A DNA stretch of 64,000 nt from Rhodobiaceae bacterium (GTDB lineage: Bacteria; Pseudomonadota; Alphaproteobacteria; RS24), in assembly GCA_018673175.1 (NCBI GenBank), contig JABHDF010000024.1:44819-108818 (forward strand), given 5' to 3'. This document shows positions 54,290-62,572 of this stretch, piece by piece. Made by a program: the position numbers and the translations under genes. The notes beneath the pieces were generated by a model. It was not told the origin of the DNA. It made no database searches and was given only the letters and a program-made list of their open reading frames with translations. Numbering within the stretch: position 1 is the first letter of the stretch; each line of letters starts with the position of its first letter.

Positions 54290-55402
54290 TTATAGCGCGT
54301 TCTGCGCCTCGGGGAAAATATCCGCCACCAGTTCTCCCCAGACTTTACGCGCGCCCGAAGGCACATCGCACGACAACTCGCCAATGGCTTGCTCCACGGC
54401 GCTCAATCTGGCTTGCGCTTTGGGCAGCAATCGATTGGGGGCCTCTTTCAGGGCGTCTTGTATCTCATTCATTTCCTGCGCATCCCCATTACAATGCAGC
54501 ACGACATCACAGCCCGCCTTGAGCGTTTTATGCACCCGAGAGCTAATATCGCCCGACAAAGCCCCCATCGAAATATCATCGCTCATCAGCAAGCCATCAA
54601 AGCCGATGTAGTTGCGAATAACTTCTTCAATAAGCGGTTTGGAAAACGTGCTGGTCTCGCTGGCGTCAATCGCGTTGAAGCGCAAATGCCCCGTCATCGC
54701 CATTAAGGGAGCCATTTGCGGTGCACAGGTTCGGCGAAACACTTCGAAGTCAGTGGCCTTTAAGGTCGCTATATCGGTATCGATCATTGGCAAATCATGG
54801 TGGCTATCGACGCGCGATCGGCCATGGCCGGGAATATGTTTGAGAACGGGCAAAACGCCGCCCATTTGCAAGCCTTCCAGCACCGCCTGCCCCAAAACCA
54901 CAACGCGCTCGACGTCATCGCCAAAGGCGCGGTCGCCGATGACATCACTCATGTCTGGAAAGGCTAAATCTAGGCAAGGCGCGCACGTGATGGGTATTCC
55001 CAGCTCGTGCAAATCTTGCGCCAGAAGCGCAGCGCCCAAACGCGCCGCTTCCACGGCACGGGCTTTATCGGTTTGGTAAATTTCGCCATAGGCGCCCATC
55101 GGCGGATAGGCTGGCACAAGGGGCGGCTTGAGGCGCGCCACTCGGCCGCCTTCTTGGTCGATGAAAATCGGCAGATGCGGATTGCCGGACATCTCGCGCA
55201 AATTATCTGTTAGCGCGCGCACTTGCTGGCGGCTCTCGATATTGCGGGCAAATAAAATAACGCCCCAAGGCCGCGCCGCATGAAAAAACGCGCCCTCCTC
55301 TTGGGTGAACTCGAGCCCTTGCAGACCATAAATTACCGGAGCGGCAGCTGGCTTAACGTCGGTTGGGCTAGCGTCGGTTGGGTTAGGGTTGTTTTCTGAC
55401 AA
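54290..55402 (-). CDS. nagZ: Beta-N-acetylhexosaminidase NagZ
   Basis: 370 residues. Glycoside hydrolase family 3. Motifs: FIDQEGGRVARL (substrate), KHIPGHGRSRVDSHHDLP with the mobile-loop His-Asp dyad, and LMSDDISMGAL with the nucleophile Asp. Cuts GlcNAc from recycled anhydromuropeptides in the cytosol. N-terminal 25 residues are Pro/Ala-rich and variable. Overlaps the SPOR gene by 20 bases. Confidence 0.96.
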   Translation of the reverse strand: MSENNPNPTDASPTDVKPAAAPVIYGLQGLEFTQEEGAFFHAARPWGVILFARNIESRQQVRALTDNLREMSGNPHLPIFIDQEGGRVARLKPPLVPAYPPMGAYGEIYQTDKARAVEAARLGAALLAQDLHELGIPITCAPCLDLAFPDMSDVIGDRAFGDDVERVVVLGQAVLEGLQMGGVLPVLKHIPGHGRSRVDSHHDLPMIDTDIATLKATDFEVFRRTCAPQMAPLMAMTGHLRFNAIDASETSTFSKPLIEEVIRNYIGFDGLLMSDDISMGALSGDISSRVHKTLKAGCDVVLHCNGDAQEMNEIQDALKEAPNRLLPKAQARLSAVEQAIGELSCDVPSGARKVWGELVADIFPEAQNAL

Positions 55403-56306
55403 GGCAGTCCTGCCCCCGCTTTTTCAAATTGGCGCAAAATTGTTTGGCGCCATTTTGATTTTGAAAGCCCGGCACATTGACCCGATAGAAAATACCCTTA
55501 TCGCCCAAATCAACCCGCAAAATCAGCGGGTCTCGACGACCCAGCATATCATTGTTGCTTTTCTGCAATCGCGAATACAGCCCACGGGCCAAAGCGCGCG
55601 AGCGGGCTGCCGCCAATTGCACCATGTAATCTTGACGCGCCGCGCGCAGCGTTGGCGCTGGGGCTTTGGCTGCGACTTTTTTGGCTGGCTTGGATACTGG
55701 CTTGGATATTGGCTTAGCTGCAGACGTCACGGCCGCGCGCGGGGCGCGGTTTAAATCGGGGCGCGGCGGGGTAACTTTCACCCGCGCATTCTCTTGCAAA
55801 ACTTGTATCGAATTACCCGCTGGCAGGTTGTTGTTTGCGGTCTCGTCCGCGCCACGGCCAGATAAAGCCTCGCCGAATGGGTCGCTTTGCGCGATCAGGC
55901 TCTCAATCGTGCCGGGTGCATTATCGGCTGGCGATTGGCGTGCGGGCACTTGGGTCGCTTTGGGTTCGCCGCGCATCACGCCGTAAATATTCAAGTCATC
56001 TGCCTTGGGGGCAACGCCGCCTGGCACCTGCTCGGCCGGCACCTTAATGGGGGTGTTTTGCGCCAAGACCACCGGAGGCAAGCTGCGCTGACCTTCGGCC
56101 AAACCTTCTTGGAACGCATAGTAATAAGTGCTGGCAACAGCCATGCCGGTGAAAATGAGAAAGAAGCCTATGCTGCGCGCCGATGGCAAGCTGAACGAGG
56201 AGCTGCGCGAGTAAATCTCGGCGCCAGGCGATGGGTGCCCGATTTCCAAATCGACATCGCTGTCGAGGAAGTTACGTTCAAATCCACCTGGGTCATTTTG
56301 CGACAT
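55383..56306 (-). CDS. SPOR-domain membrane protein
   Basis: 307 residues. Cytosolic N-terminus, one transmembrane helix (about 45-63, ARSIGFFLIFTGMAVAS), a long Pro/Ala/Lys-rich periplasmic linker and a C-terminal SPOR domain (about 225-305: YMVQLAAARSRALARGLYSRLQ ... YRVNVPGF) that binds denuded septal glycan. Likely a division-associated protein. The linker has a 12-base tandem repeat giving KPISKPVSKPAKK. Between argS and nagZ as usual for the class. Confidence 0.9.
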   Translation of the reverse strand: MSQNDPGGFERNFLDSDVDLEIGHPSPGAEIYSRSSSFSLPSARSIGFFLIFTGMAVASTYYYAFQEGLAEGQRSLPPVVLAQNTPIKVPAEQVPGGVAPKADDLNIYGVMRGEPKATQVPARQSPADNAPGTIESLIAQSDPFGEALSGRGADETANNNLPAGNSIQVLQENARVKVTPPRPDLNRAPRAAVTSAAKPISKPVSKPAKKVAAKAPAPTLRAARQDYMVQLAAARSRALARGLYSRLQKSNNDMLGRRDPLILRVDLGDKGIFYRVNVPGFQNQNGAKQFCANLKKRGQDCLVRKQP

Positions 56307-56346
56307 GCTGTCTCCGTCTGGGGCTTGATGCCCTTCTGCGATTAGG

Positions 56347-58098
56347 TTAGCGCATTTCGTCTTCTGGTGTCACGCCGATAACGTCTAAACCCGAGGCCAG
56401 CACGGTAGCGGCGGCGCGAAGCAGCGCCAGTCGAGCCAAATTTCCAGCCCTGTCGTCGTCTTGAAGGAAGCGCAACTCTAGGCGTTCCTTGCCTAAATTC
56501 CATAAGGCGTGAAAATCAGCCGCCAACTCCATCAGATAAAACGCCACACGATGCGGCTCGCGCGCTTCGGCCGCCGACGCCAACATGCGAGGATAATTGG
56601 CCAGATTTCGAATCAAGGCGAACTCGGCAGGGTCTTTTAGGGGGTCGAGATTTTGGCTCGCCAAATTAGCATCCGTAACGTCTGCTTCGCTAAATCCAGC
56701 TTGGCGCGCATTGCGCAGCACCGAACAAATTCGGGCATGGGCGTATTGCACATAAAACACCGGATTATCACGGCTTTTATCTTTCACCACATCGAAATCG
56801 AAATCCAAAGGCGCATCGTTTTTGCGCGTTAGCATCATAAAACGCACAGCGTCTTTGCCAACTTCATCGACGACTTCGCGAAGCGTAATGAAACTACCCG
56901 AGCGTTTCGACATTTTTACTGGCTCGCCGCCGCGCATCAGCTTGACCAAATTGCAAACTTTGACTTCCAAAGACGCTTCGCCTTCGCTGATCGCCGTCAC
57001 CGCCGACTGCATGCGTTTGATATAGCCAATATGGTCGGCCCCCCAGACGTCAATCATCTGCGTATAGCCGCGTGTTACTTTGTTAAAATGACACGCAATA
57101 TCAGGCGCGAAATAGGTCCAACTGCCGTCCGATTTTTTCAAGGCGCGGTCACTATCGTCGCCAAAATCAGACGAACGGAACAGGGTTTGTTCTTGTGGTT
57201 CCCAATCTGGTGGCGGGGTTTTGCCTTTTGGCGGTTCCAACACACCCTTATATATCAGCCCCTTAGTATCTAAAACATCAAGTGATTTATCAACAGACCC
57301 ATCGGCATGCAAGCTTTGCTCGGATAGGAAAAAATCATGCGCCACACCCAAAGCGGCGAGGTCTTCGCGAATGCGCTCCATCATCATCGGCAAAGCGACG
57401 GATTTTGCCACTTGCACCTGCGTCGCCTCGTCTTGGCTGCCCAAATCGGGGTGATTTTTCGCCAATTCCTGCCCCACCGGAATGAGATAATCTCCGGGAT
57501 ATAGCCCCTCTGGGATGCTGCCGATATCCTCGCCCAGAGTCTCGCGCATCCGCAATAAAGCCGAGCGCGCCAGCACATCGACCTGCGAGCCTGCGTCATT
57601 GATATAATACTCGCGCAAAACTTCATGGCCGGTTTTCTCTAGCAATCGCGCCAAAGCATCGCCGAATACCGCGCCGCGCGCGTGGCCTACGTGCATCGGG
57701 CCTGTTGGATTGGCGGAGACATATTCAATATTCAGCTTGCCGGCACCCGTTTGGTCCCCGAACCCCGTGCCCTGCTCTAAAATGGTTGGCAACAGGCCAA
57801 GCCAAAGCGCAGGCGCCAGACGCAAGTTCACAAACCCCGGCCCCGCAATCTCTGCCGTTTCAATCGCGTCTGATTTCAGCAATTCCTCGACCAAAAGTGC
57901 AGCCACATCGCGCGGATTCAGCCCCGCGGGCTTGGCCAACACCATGGCGGCATTGGTTGCCATATCGCCGTGGCTGGCGTCGCGGGGTGGCTCTACGCCC
58001 ACTCGGTCTAGGGACAGCTGTTCAGGCAGCGCCCCACGCGCTTGCAGGGCTTTTAAGCTATCGCGAACCAGGGCTTCAATCTCGGAAAATAAATTCAT
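56347..58098 (-). CDS. argS: Arginyl-tRNA synthetase
   Basis: 583 residues. Class I synthetase: N-terminal Add-1 domain (about 1-110), HIGH equivalent HVGH in [18 protein letters not shown], the KMSKRSG-type loop [20 protein letters not shown], and a C-terminal all-helical anticodon domain with [16 protein letters not shown]. The first gene of the group towards nagZ; 26 bases after dgt on the same strand. Confidence 0.97.
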   Translation of the reverse strand: MNLFSEIEALVRDSLKALQARGALPEQLSLDRVGVEPPRDASHGDMATNAAMVLAKPAGLNPRDVAALLVEELLKSDAIETAEIAGPGFVNLRLAPALWLGLLPTILEQGTGFGDQTGAGKLNIEYVSANPTGPMHVGHARGAVFGDALARLLEKTGHEVLREYYINDAGSQVDVLARSALLRMRETLGEDIGSIPEGLYPGDYLIPVGQELAKNHPDLGSQDEATQVQVAKSVALPMMMERIREDLAALGVAHDFFLSEQSLHADGSVDKSLDVLDTKGLIYKGVLEPPKGKTPPPDWEPQEQTLFRSSDFGDDSDRALKKSDGSWTYFAPDIACHFNKVTRGYTQMIDVWGADHIGYIKRMQSAVTAISEGEASLEVKVCNLVKLMRGGEPVKMSKRSGSFITLREVVDEVGKDAVRFMMLTRKNDAPLDFDFDVVKDKSRDNPVFYVQYAHARICSVLRNARQAGFSEADVTDANLASQNLDPLKDPAEFALIRNLANYPRMLASAAEAREPHRVAFYLMELAADFHALWNLGKERLELRFLQDDDRAGNLARLALLRAAATVLASGLDVIGVTPEDEMR

Positions 58099-58124
58099 CT
58101 ACTTCACTCAAATAAAAAGGGGCT

Positions 58125-59327
58125 TTAGGCCATCGAATCCGAAATATCGAACAAACGGCGGTGCTCTTCCATCGCAAAACGGTCGGTCATGCCAGCTAGG
58201 TAGTCGCAAATAATTCGCGCCTTATGGGTTTCATCGCCAGATATCGCTGAGCGGCGCCAGTCTTCGGGCAACAGCTCTGGCTCGGCAAATTGCAAATCGA
58301 ATAAATCGCGCATCACCCGGCGCGCCTTGCTCATCGAGCCATTGACGGTGTGATGACGATAGACCCGCTCGTATAGAAACGATTTTATCGTTCTGTGTTT
58401 CTCATCCATCTCTGGCGAAAACTCAGCCAAAGCGCCGCCTAGATTGCGCACATCGTCGGCGCTCTCAATGCGATGCTCGGCCAAACGATGGCGAACCACG
58501 CCGACCAAATCGCCGATCATCAACGAAATCATCTCCCGCACCAATTCATGGCGGATGAGTTGCTCATCAATTTTGCCATGCTCGGCATCGATGGCGCGCA
58601 AGATACCCCCCGTCATCGGCAGATCGCGCAAATCATCCAGCGTAATGAGATTGGCGCGCAACGCATCGTCAATATCGTGATTATTATAGGCAATATCGTC
58701 TGACAAGGCCGCGACTTGGGCCTCCGCCGATGGCCATGTGTGCAAATGCAGGTCTTGTTGTTTGGCATGCTGCTGAATGGCAAATGGCAAATCGGTCAGC
58801 TTTTGTTCGCCCACCAAAAGCGGGCCATTGTGTTTTACCAAACCCTCCAGCGCTTCCCACGTCAGGTTGAGGCCATCGAACGGGATGTAACGCTTCTCTA
58901 GCTGCGTCACGATACGCAAAGTTTGGGCATTATGGTCAAACCCACCAAACGGCTGCATGGCGGCATTTAGCGCGTCTTCGCCAGCGTGGCCAAAAGCCGT
59001 ATGACCCAGGTCATGCGACAAGGCCAAGGTTTCTGTTAGCTCTTCATCCAAGCCCAATTCGCGGGCGATAGAGCGGCCAATTTGCGCCACCTCAAGGGAG
59101 TGCGTCAGGCGAGTGCGATAATAATCTCCCACATGGGCGAGGAAAACTTGCGTCTTATGCTTCAGCCGACGAAAGGCGCCGCAGTGCAACACGCGGTCAC
59201 GGTCGCGCTGATAGGGCGTGCGGGTTTGGCTTTCGCTTTCCGGATACAGGCGCCCGCGTGAGCCACCGTTCTCAACTCCGGAGATTGGCTGGCAGGCATA
59301 GGGCGCGTGATAAATGTCATGTGTCAT
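58125..59327 (-). CDS. dgt: Deoxyguanosinetriphosphate triphosphohydrolase-like protein
   Basis: 400 residues. HD-domain dNTPase. RRLKHKTQVF, then RTRLTHSLEVAQIGRSIA (first His) and LSHDLGHTAFGHAGE (HD pair); the last metal Asp is in LSDDIAYNNHDIDDAL. Hydrolyses dNTPs to nucleosides and tripolyphosphate. Alphaproteobacterial-type sequence start PYACQPISG. AAAAGGGAAGC precedes ATG. Lies next to argS and, across a lipoprotein and GNAT gene, to erpA. Confidence 0.93.
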   Translation of the reverse strand: MTHDIYHAPYACQPISGVENGGSRGRLYPESESQTRTPYQRDRDRVLHCGAFRRLKHKTQVFLAHVGDYYRTRLTHSLEVAQIGRSIARELGLDEELTETLALSHDLGHTAFGHAGEDALNAAMQPFGGFDHNAQTLRIVTQLEKRYIPFDGLNLTWEALEGLVKHNGPLLVGEQKLTDLPFAIQQHAKQQDLHLHTWPSAEAQVAALSDDIAYNNHDIDDALRANLITLDDLRDLPMTGGILRAIDAEHGKIDEQLIRHELVREMISLMIGDLVGVVRHRLAEHRIESADDVRNLGGALAEFSPEMDEKHRTIKSFLYERVYRHHTVNGSMSKARRVMRDLFDLQFAEPELLPEDWRRSAISGDETHKARIICDYLAGMTDRFAMEEHRRLFDISDSMA

Positions 59328-59339
59328 GCTTCCCTTTTA

Positions 59340-59368
59340 CGGGGCTTTCCATCCAATGAGAAGCCCCG
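59340..59368 (-). terminator. Hairpin between lipoprotein gene and dgt
   Basis: CGGGGCTT and AAGCCCCG form an eight-base-pair stem with a 13-base loop, 12 bases after the lipoprotein stop and just before the dgt ribosome site. No T-run follows on the minus strand (GTAAAAGGG), so termination is doubtful; it may instead be a processing or translational control structure for dgt. Confidence 0.4.
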
Positions 59369-59379
59369 AATAACCGGCC

Positions 59380-59970
59380 CTATTTGGCGGCACCCTTCAG
59401 GAAGGCGAAAATCTGTTTTTCGATGCCGCCGCGCGAGACGCAAGGCCCCGTATGGGTAATCATCCGCGCCGCGTAAGTGTTCATCACGTCGAGGCGGTAT
59501 TGCCCTGTAACGGCGATGAGCACTTGCGAAGTAGCGCCAAACCCTCGGCTGAGATGCACTCGAACTTTGGCATGTTTTTTCAACTGAGGCGGCGAGACGG
59601 CCGCGCGAATGTTGAAATCGCCACAGTCCACTTGTCTATCGTCATCGGGTAAAGCAAGCCGGCCAACAATCAGGCCGAAGCCCTCATCAATATCGGTGAT
59701 TTCCAACTCATGCGCATCGAACCAGCCAATCGTGCGCGACCAAGCGGTGGGATAATCGACCTGCAAAATGCGCGCCGATGGCGGCGCCAGCTGAATCTTT
59801 GGCGGGGTAATCGTTACCTGCGCACAGCCCGCTAAAACCACGGGTAAGACCAAGGGTAAGATTAAGGGTAAAACCAAACCTTGAAACAGCCCTGCTCTCG
59901 CCCTGGTCGTCGTCGTCATTGTGGAGGTCGTCGCCTTCGATAGCCGCTTCTTGTTATTTTTATGTTTCAT
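59380..59970 (-). CDS. Putative outer-membrane lipoprotein of unknown function
   Basis: 196 residues. Start at 59970 (MKHKNNKK) with AAGGTGG upstream. A long basic N-terminus, then hydrophobic core made of LVLPLILPLVLPVVL, lipobox LAGC (about 48-51). The mature part (about 145 residues) is mixed alpha/beta with two later cysteines (DCGDF, PCVSRG) that could form a disulfide. Not recognised. The signal core is encoded by three 12-base tandem repeats, see repeat entry. Confidence 0.7.
   Translation of the reverse strand: MKHKNNKKRLSKATTSTMTTTTRARAGLFQGLVLPLILPLVLPVVLAGCAQVTITPPKIQLAPPSARILQVDYPTAWSRTIGWFDAHELEITDIDEGFGLIVGRLALPDDDRQVDCGDFNIRAAVSPPQLKKHAKVRVHLSRGFGATSQVLIAVTGQYRLDVMNTYAARMITHTGPCVSRGGIEKQIFAFLKGAAK
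59842..59877. repeat. Three 12-base tandem repeats encoding a signal-peptide core
   Basis: GGGTAAGACCAA, GGGTAAGATTAA, GGGTAAAACCAA in a row; on the minus strand they code LVLP, LILP, LVLP inside the lipoprotein signal. Copy-number change would lengthen or shorten the hydrophobic core by four residues without frameshift. Confidence 0.8.
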
Positions 59971-60058
59971 AGTCCACCTTCGTTTCAAACAAGGTGGCAC
60001 GCGCAGCCCCCAAGAAGAACCAGGCTATTTTCAATAAGTTAACTTAAGAGAAACAACC

Positions 60059-60544
60059 TCAAAACTCTTGGCGCAACATCACCATGTCGCGCAGCAGATG
60101 GCCGTTGTCGATAATCGGGATGGGATAGCGGCTGAAGAAACCTTTCAACACGCCGTCGCGTTTGAAGCCGAGTTTTTCATAGAGGCGAATTTGCGCGTTG
60201 CCCATAACCCCAGGCGTTTCGCCCGTGCCAATTTCCACGGCTTTGACGCCGCGCATTTTGGCCAACTCCAGCACATGGGTGATCAGGGCGCTGGCCATGC
60301 CTTGGCGGCGCATGATGGTGCGTGTGGCGATATTCTTAATTTCATAGCCATCGGCAATCGGCACGATGACGCAAATCGCATAAGGGTTTTTGGGCTTGCC
60401 GATGCGAAACATCTCTGCCTCCGCTTGGGTAGGCGGCAGGTAATCGAGCACCGCCTCCAACCATGGGTCGGCGTCGAGCAGCAAGTCCCAATGGGCGCGG
60501 CTTAGCTCGGCTTCATGCTCTATCTCATGTTTAATCACGTCCAT
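60059..60544 (-). CDS. GNAT-family N-acetyltransferase
   Basis: 161 residues. GNAT fold with the acetyl-CoA site RRQGMASALITHVLELAKMRG (motif A, about 80-100) after the strand GYEIKNIATR, and a later YEKLGFKRDG (motif B). Substrate unknown. It is divergent from erpA with a 49-base gap. Start ATG at 60544; no clear link to neighbours. Confidence 0.88.
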   Translation of the reverse strand: MDVIKHEIEHEAELSRAHWDLLLDADPWLEAVLDYLPPTQAEAEMFRIGKPKNPYAICVIVPIADGYEIKNIATRTIMRRQGMASALITHVLELAKMRGVKAVEIGTGETPGVMGNAQIRLYEKLGFKRDGVLKGFFSRYPIPIIDNGHLLRDMVMLRQEF

Positions 60545-60593
60545 AAGCGCACAATATCTTGAATCGTTATGAAATCCGCCCTATTTAATAGCT

Positions 60594-60926
60594 ATGGAAG
60601 AAAACCAATTCGGCATCTCCGAAAGTGCTGCGGTACAAATCGGAAAAATTCTCGCCACCGAGGCAGACGGCGCGTGCTTGCGCGTGGCTGTGCAAGGTGG
60701 CGGCTGTTCTGGCTTTTCTTATGTCTTCTCCATTGATGCCAAACAGACGGCCGAAGACCTTGTGGTCTCGCGCGATGGCGTCACGGTTTTGGTCGATGAT
60801 ATGTCGTTGCAATATATGCAAGGCAGCGAGATTGATTGGGTCGACGATCTCATCGGCGCCAGCTTTCAAATTAAAAACCCAAATGCGACCGCCAATTGCG
60901 GCTGCGGCACGAGCTTCGACGTCTGA
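60594..60926 (+). CDS. erpA: Iron-sulfur carrier protein, ErpA/IscA type
   Basis: 110 residues. A-type Fe-S carrier: cluster cysteines in VQGGGCSGFSY and the C-terminal NCGCGTSFDV. Sequence ends and the position next to xthA and dgt favour ErpA, the carrier that hands 4Fe-4S clusters to target proteins, over IscA. Stop overlaps the xthA ATG by one base (TGATG). Confidence 0.93.
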   Translation: MEENQFGISESAAVQIGKILATEADGACLRVAVQGGGCSGFSYVFSIDAKQTAEDLVVSRDGVTVLVDDMSLQYMQGSEIDWVDDLIGASFQIKNPNATANCGCGTSFDV

Positions 60927-61720
60927 TGAAAATTGCTAGCTGGAATGTGAACTCAATTAAGGCGCGCCTGCCCAATGTGCTGCGCTGGCTGAGCGAAGAA
61001 CAACCCGACATTGTGGGCTTACAAGAATTAAAATGCGTCGATGAAGCCTTCCCGCGCGCCGACATTGAAGCGCTGGGCTATAACGTCGAAACGCATGGGC
61101 AAAAAACCTATAATGGCGTGGCTCTGCTTTCCAAACTCCCGCTCGAAGATGTGTCGCGGGGCCTGCCCGATTTTGAAGACGAGCAATCGCGCTATATCGA
61201 AGCTGTGGTCTCGACCGAAAAAGGCGCTTTGCGCGTGGCTTCGCTATATTTGCCCAATGGCAATCCGGTGGGCGACGATGGCTTGCACGAAAAATACTTG
61301 TACAAATTAAACTGGATGAAGGCGCTGCAAGCGCATACGAAAACGCTTTTGTCTTATGAAGAAGCGTTCATTCTGTCGGGCGATTATAACGTCATCCAGC
61401 AGCCCGAAGATTGCTACAACCCCGAAGGCTGGGAAGGCGATGCGCTATATCGCCCCGAAACCCATGCTGCGTTTCGCGCCATTGTAAACCTAGGGCTAAC
61501 AGAAGCCGTGGCCTCGCTGGCGCAGACGGGCGACGACACCTATACGTTTTGGGATTATCAGGCCGGCGCTTGGCCGAAAAATAATGGCATTCGTATTGAT
61601 CATCATCTGATGTCGCCCTTGGCCGCAGACCTGCTCGCTAGTTTTGACATTCATAGCCATACCCGCGACTGGGAAAAACCCTCCGACCACGTGCCCGTGG
61701 TAATCGAGGTCGACGCTTAG
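60926..61720 (+). CDS. xthA: Exodeoxyribonuclease III
   Basis: 264 residues. Exonuclease/endonuclease/phosphatase fold: MKIASWNVNSIKARL start, metal Glu in LQELK, GDYNV, NNGIRIDHHL and the final catalytic SDHVPVV. Cleaves abasic sites and trims 3' ends in base-excision repair. Start at 60926, not 60896, because it overlaps the erpA stop and gives the standard N-terminus. Confidence 0.96.
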   Translation: MKIASWNVNSIKARLPNVLRWLSEEQPDIVGLQELKCVDEAFPRADIEALGYNVETHGQKTYNGVALLSKLPLEDVSRGLPDFEDEQSRYIEAVVSTEKGALRVASLYLPNGNPVGDDGLHEKYLYKLNWMKALQAHTKTLLSYEEAFILSGDYNVIQQPEDCYNPEGWEGDALYRPETHAAFRAIVNLGLTEAVASLAQTGDDTYTFWDYQAGAWPKNNGIRIDHHLMSPLAADLLASFDIHSHTRDWEKPSDHVPVVIEVDA

Positions 61721-61783
61721 GCGTTTGTTGTTACGCGCGAGCTTTTTCTCACGCGCCGCCTAAAATCATCTACACTTCTTTGC

Positions 61784-62530
61784 ATGGAAACAGCCCTTCT
61801 CTTTTTGGCCGGCTTGATTGGCGGCACCATGAACGCGCTTGCGGGCGGCGGCAGCGGCATTACGTTTGCCGCTTTGGTGTTCACCGGCATGCCCCCCATC
61901 GTTGCCAATGCGACCAATACATTTGCGGCTACCTTTGGCTATATCACCGGCGTTTTGGGCTATCGACAGCACATGAGCGGCATGGGCAAAGACCTGCTTT
62001 GGCAAGCACCTCTGGTGTTTATCGGCGGGCTATTGGGCGGCTATGCTTTGCTGCAAACCGATGCCCAAGTGTTTGCGGCTGCCGTGCCTTGGTTGTTATT
62101 GTTCGCCACGGCGTTGTTTATGGCCGGGCCGCAATTGGAGCGTTTGGCCGCGCACTTTGGCGGGCGCCGCGTGCAAGTAGCTGGCGCGCTAGCTTTGTTT
62201 TTGACCTGCATCTATGGCGGTTATTTCCAAGGCGGGTTTGGCATTCTTACCCTCGCCGCTTTATCGCTATCGGGCTATACGGCCGTGCGCGCCATGAATG
62301 GTTTGAAACTGGTGTTTGCCACCATATCCTCTATCGCGGCGCTGCTTTTGTTTGCGCTGGAAGGCAAGATTGATTATGTCGGCGGACTGGCCGTTATGGT
62401 CGGTATTGGCATCGGCAGCTATGGCGCCGCGCGATTGACCAATTATGTGTCCGACACCACCGTCAAACGCGCCAGTATCGGCGTCTGCCTTTTGGTGACG
62501 GGCTACGCATTTTTCATCGCTTATAGTTAG
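61784..62530 (+). CDS. TSUP (TauE/SafE) family permease
   Basis: 248 residues, about eight transmembrane helices in two repeats. First-repeat motif GTMNALAGGGSGITFAAL and the second GGYFQGGFGILTLAAL are typical of TSUP transporters that export sulfite, sulfoacetate or other anions. Start METALLFL at 61784. Stop codon lies within a 13-base tandem repeat. The long overlapping ORF in another frame (61780-62373) is a shadow. Confidence 0.88.
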   Translation: METALLFLAGLIGGTMNALAGGGSGITFAALVFTGMPPIVANATNTFAATFGYITGVLGYRQHMSGMGKDLLWQAPLVFIGGLLGGYALLQTDAQVFAAAVPWLLLFATALFMAGPQLERLAAHFGGRRVQVAGALALFLTCIYGGYFQGGFGILTLAALSLSGYTAVRAMNGLKLVFATISSIAALLLFALEGKIDYVGGLAVMVGIGIGSYGAARLTNYVSDTTVKRASIGVCLLVTGYAFFIAYS

Positions 62531-62570
62531 AGCTTATAGTTAGAACTTATACTGAAAGCTTATCGTGGAG
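62519..62570. repeat. 13-base tandem repeat between TSUP gene and valS
   Basis: GCTTATAGTTAGA twice exactly, then ACTTATACTGAAA and GCTTATCGTGGAG as diverged copies. The first copy contains the TSUP stop codon; the last ends two bases before the valS stop. Slippage would leave the TSUP protein unchanged since each unit keeps the stop. Confidence 0.75.
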
Positions 62571-62572
62571 AC

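Noticed and set aside
60036-60045. Palindrome AAGTTAACTT upstream of the GNAT gene stop region
   Set aside because: Lies in an AT-rich 58-base gap after the GNAT stop; short AT palindromes are expected by chance.
61780-62373. 197-codon ORF overlapping the TSUP gene
   Set aside because: Frame-shifted shadow; the TSUP frame has membrane motifs and family match, this one is His/Arg-rich without any.
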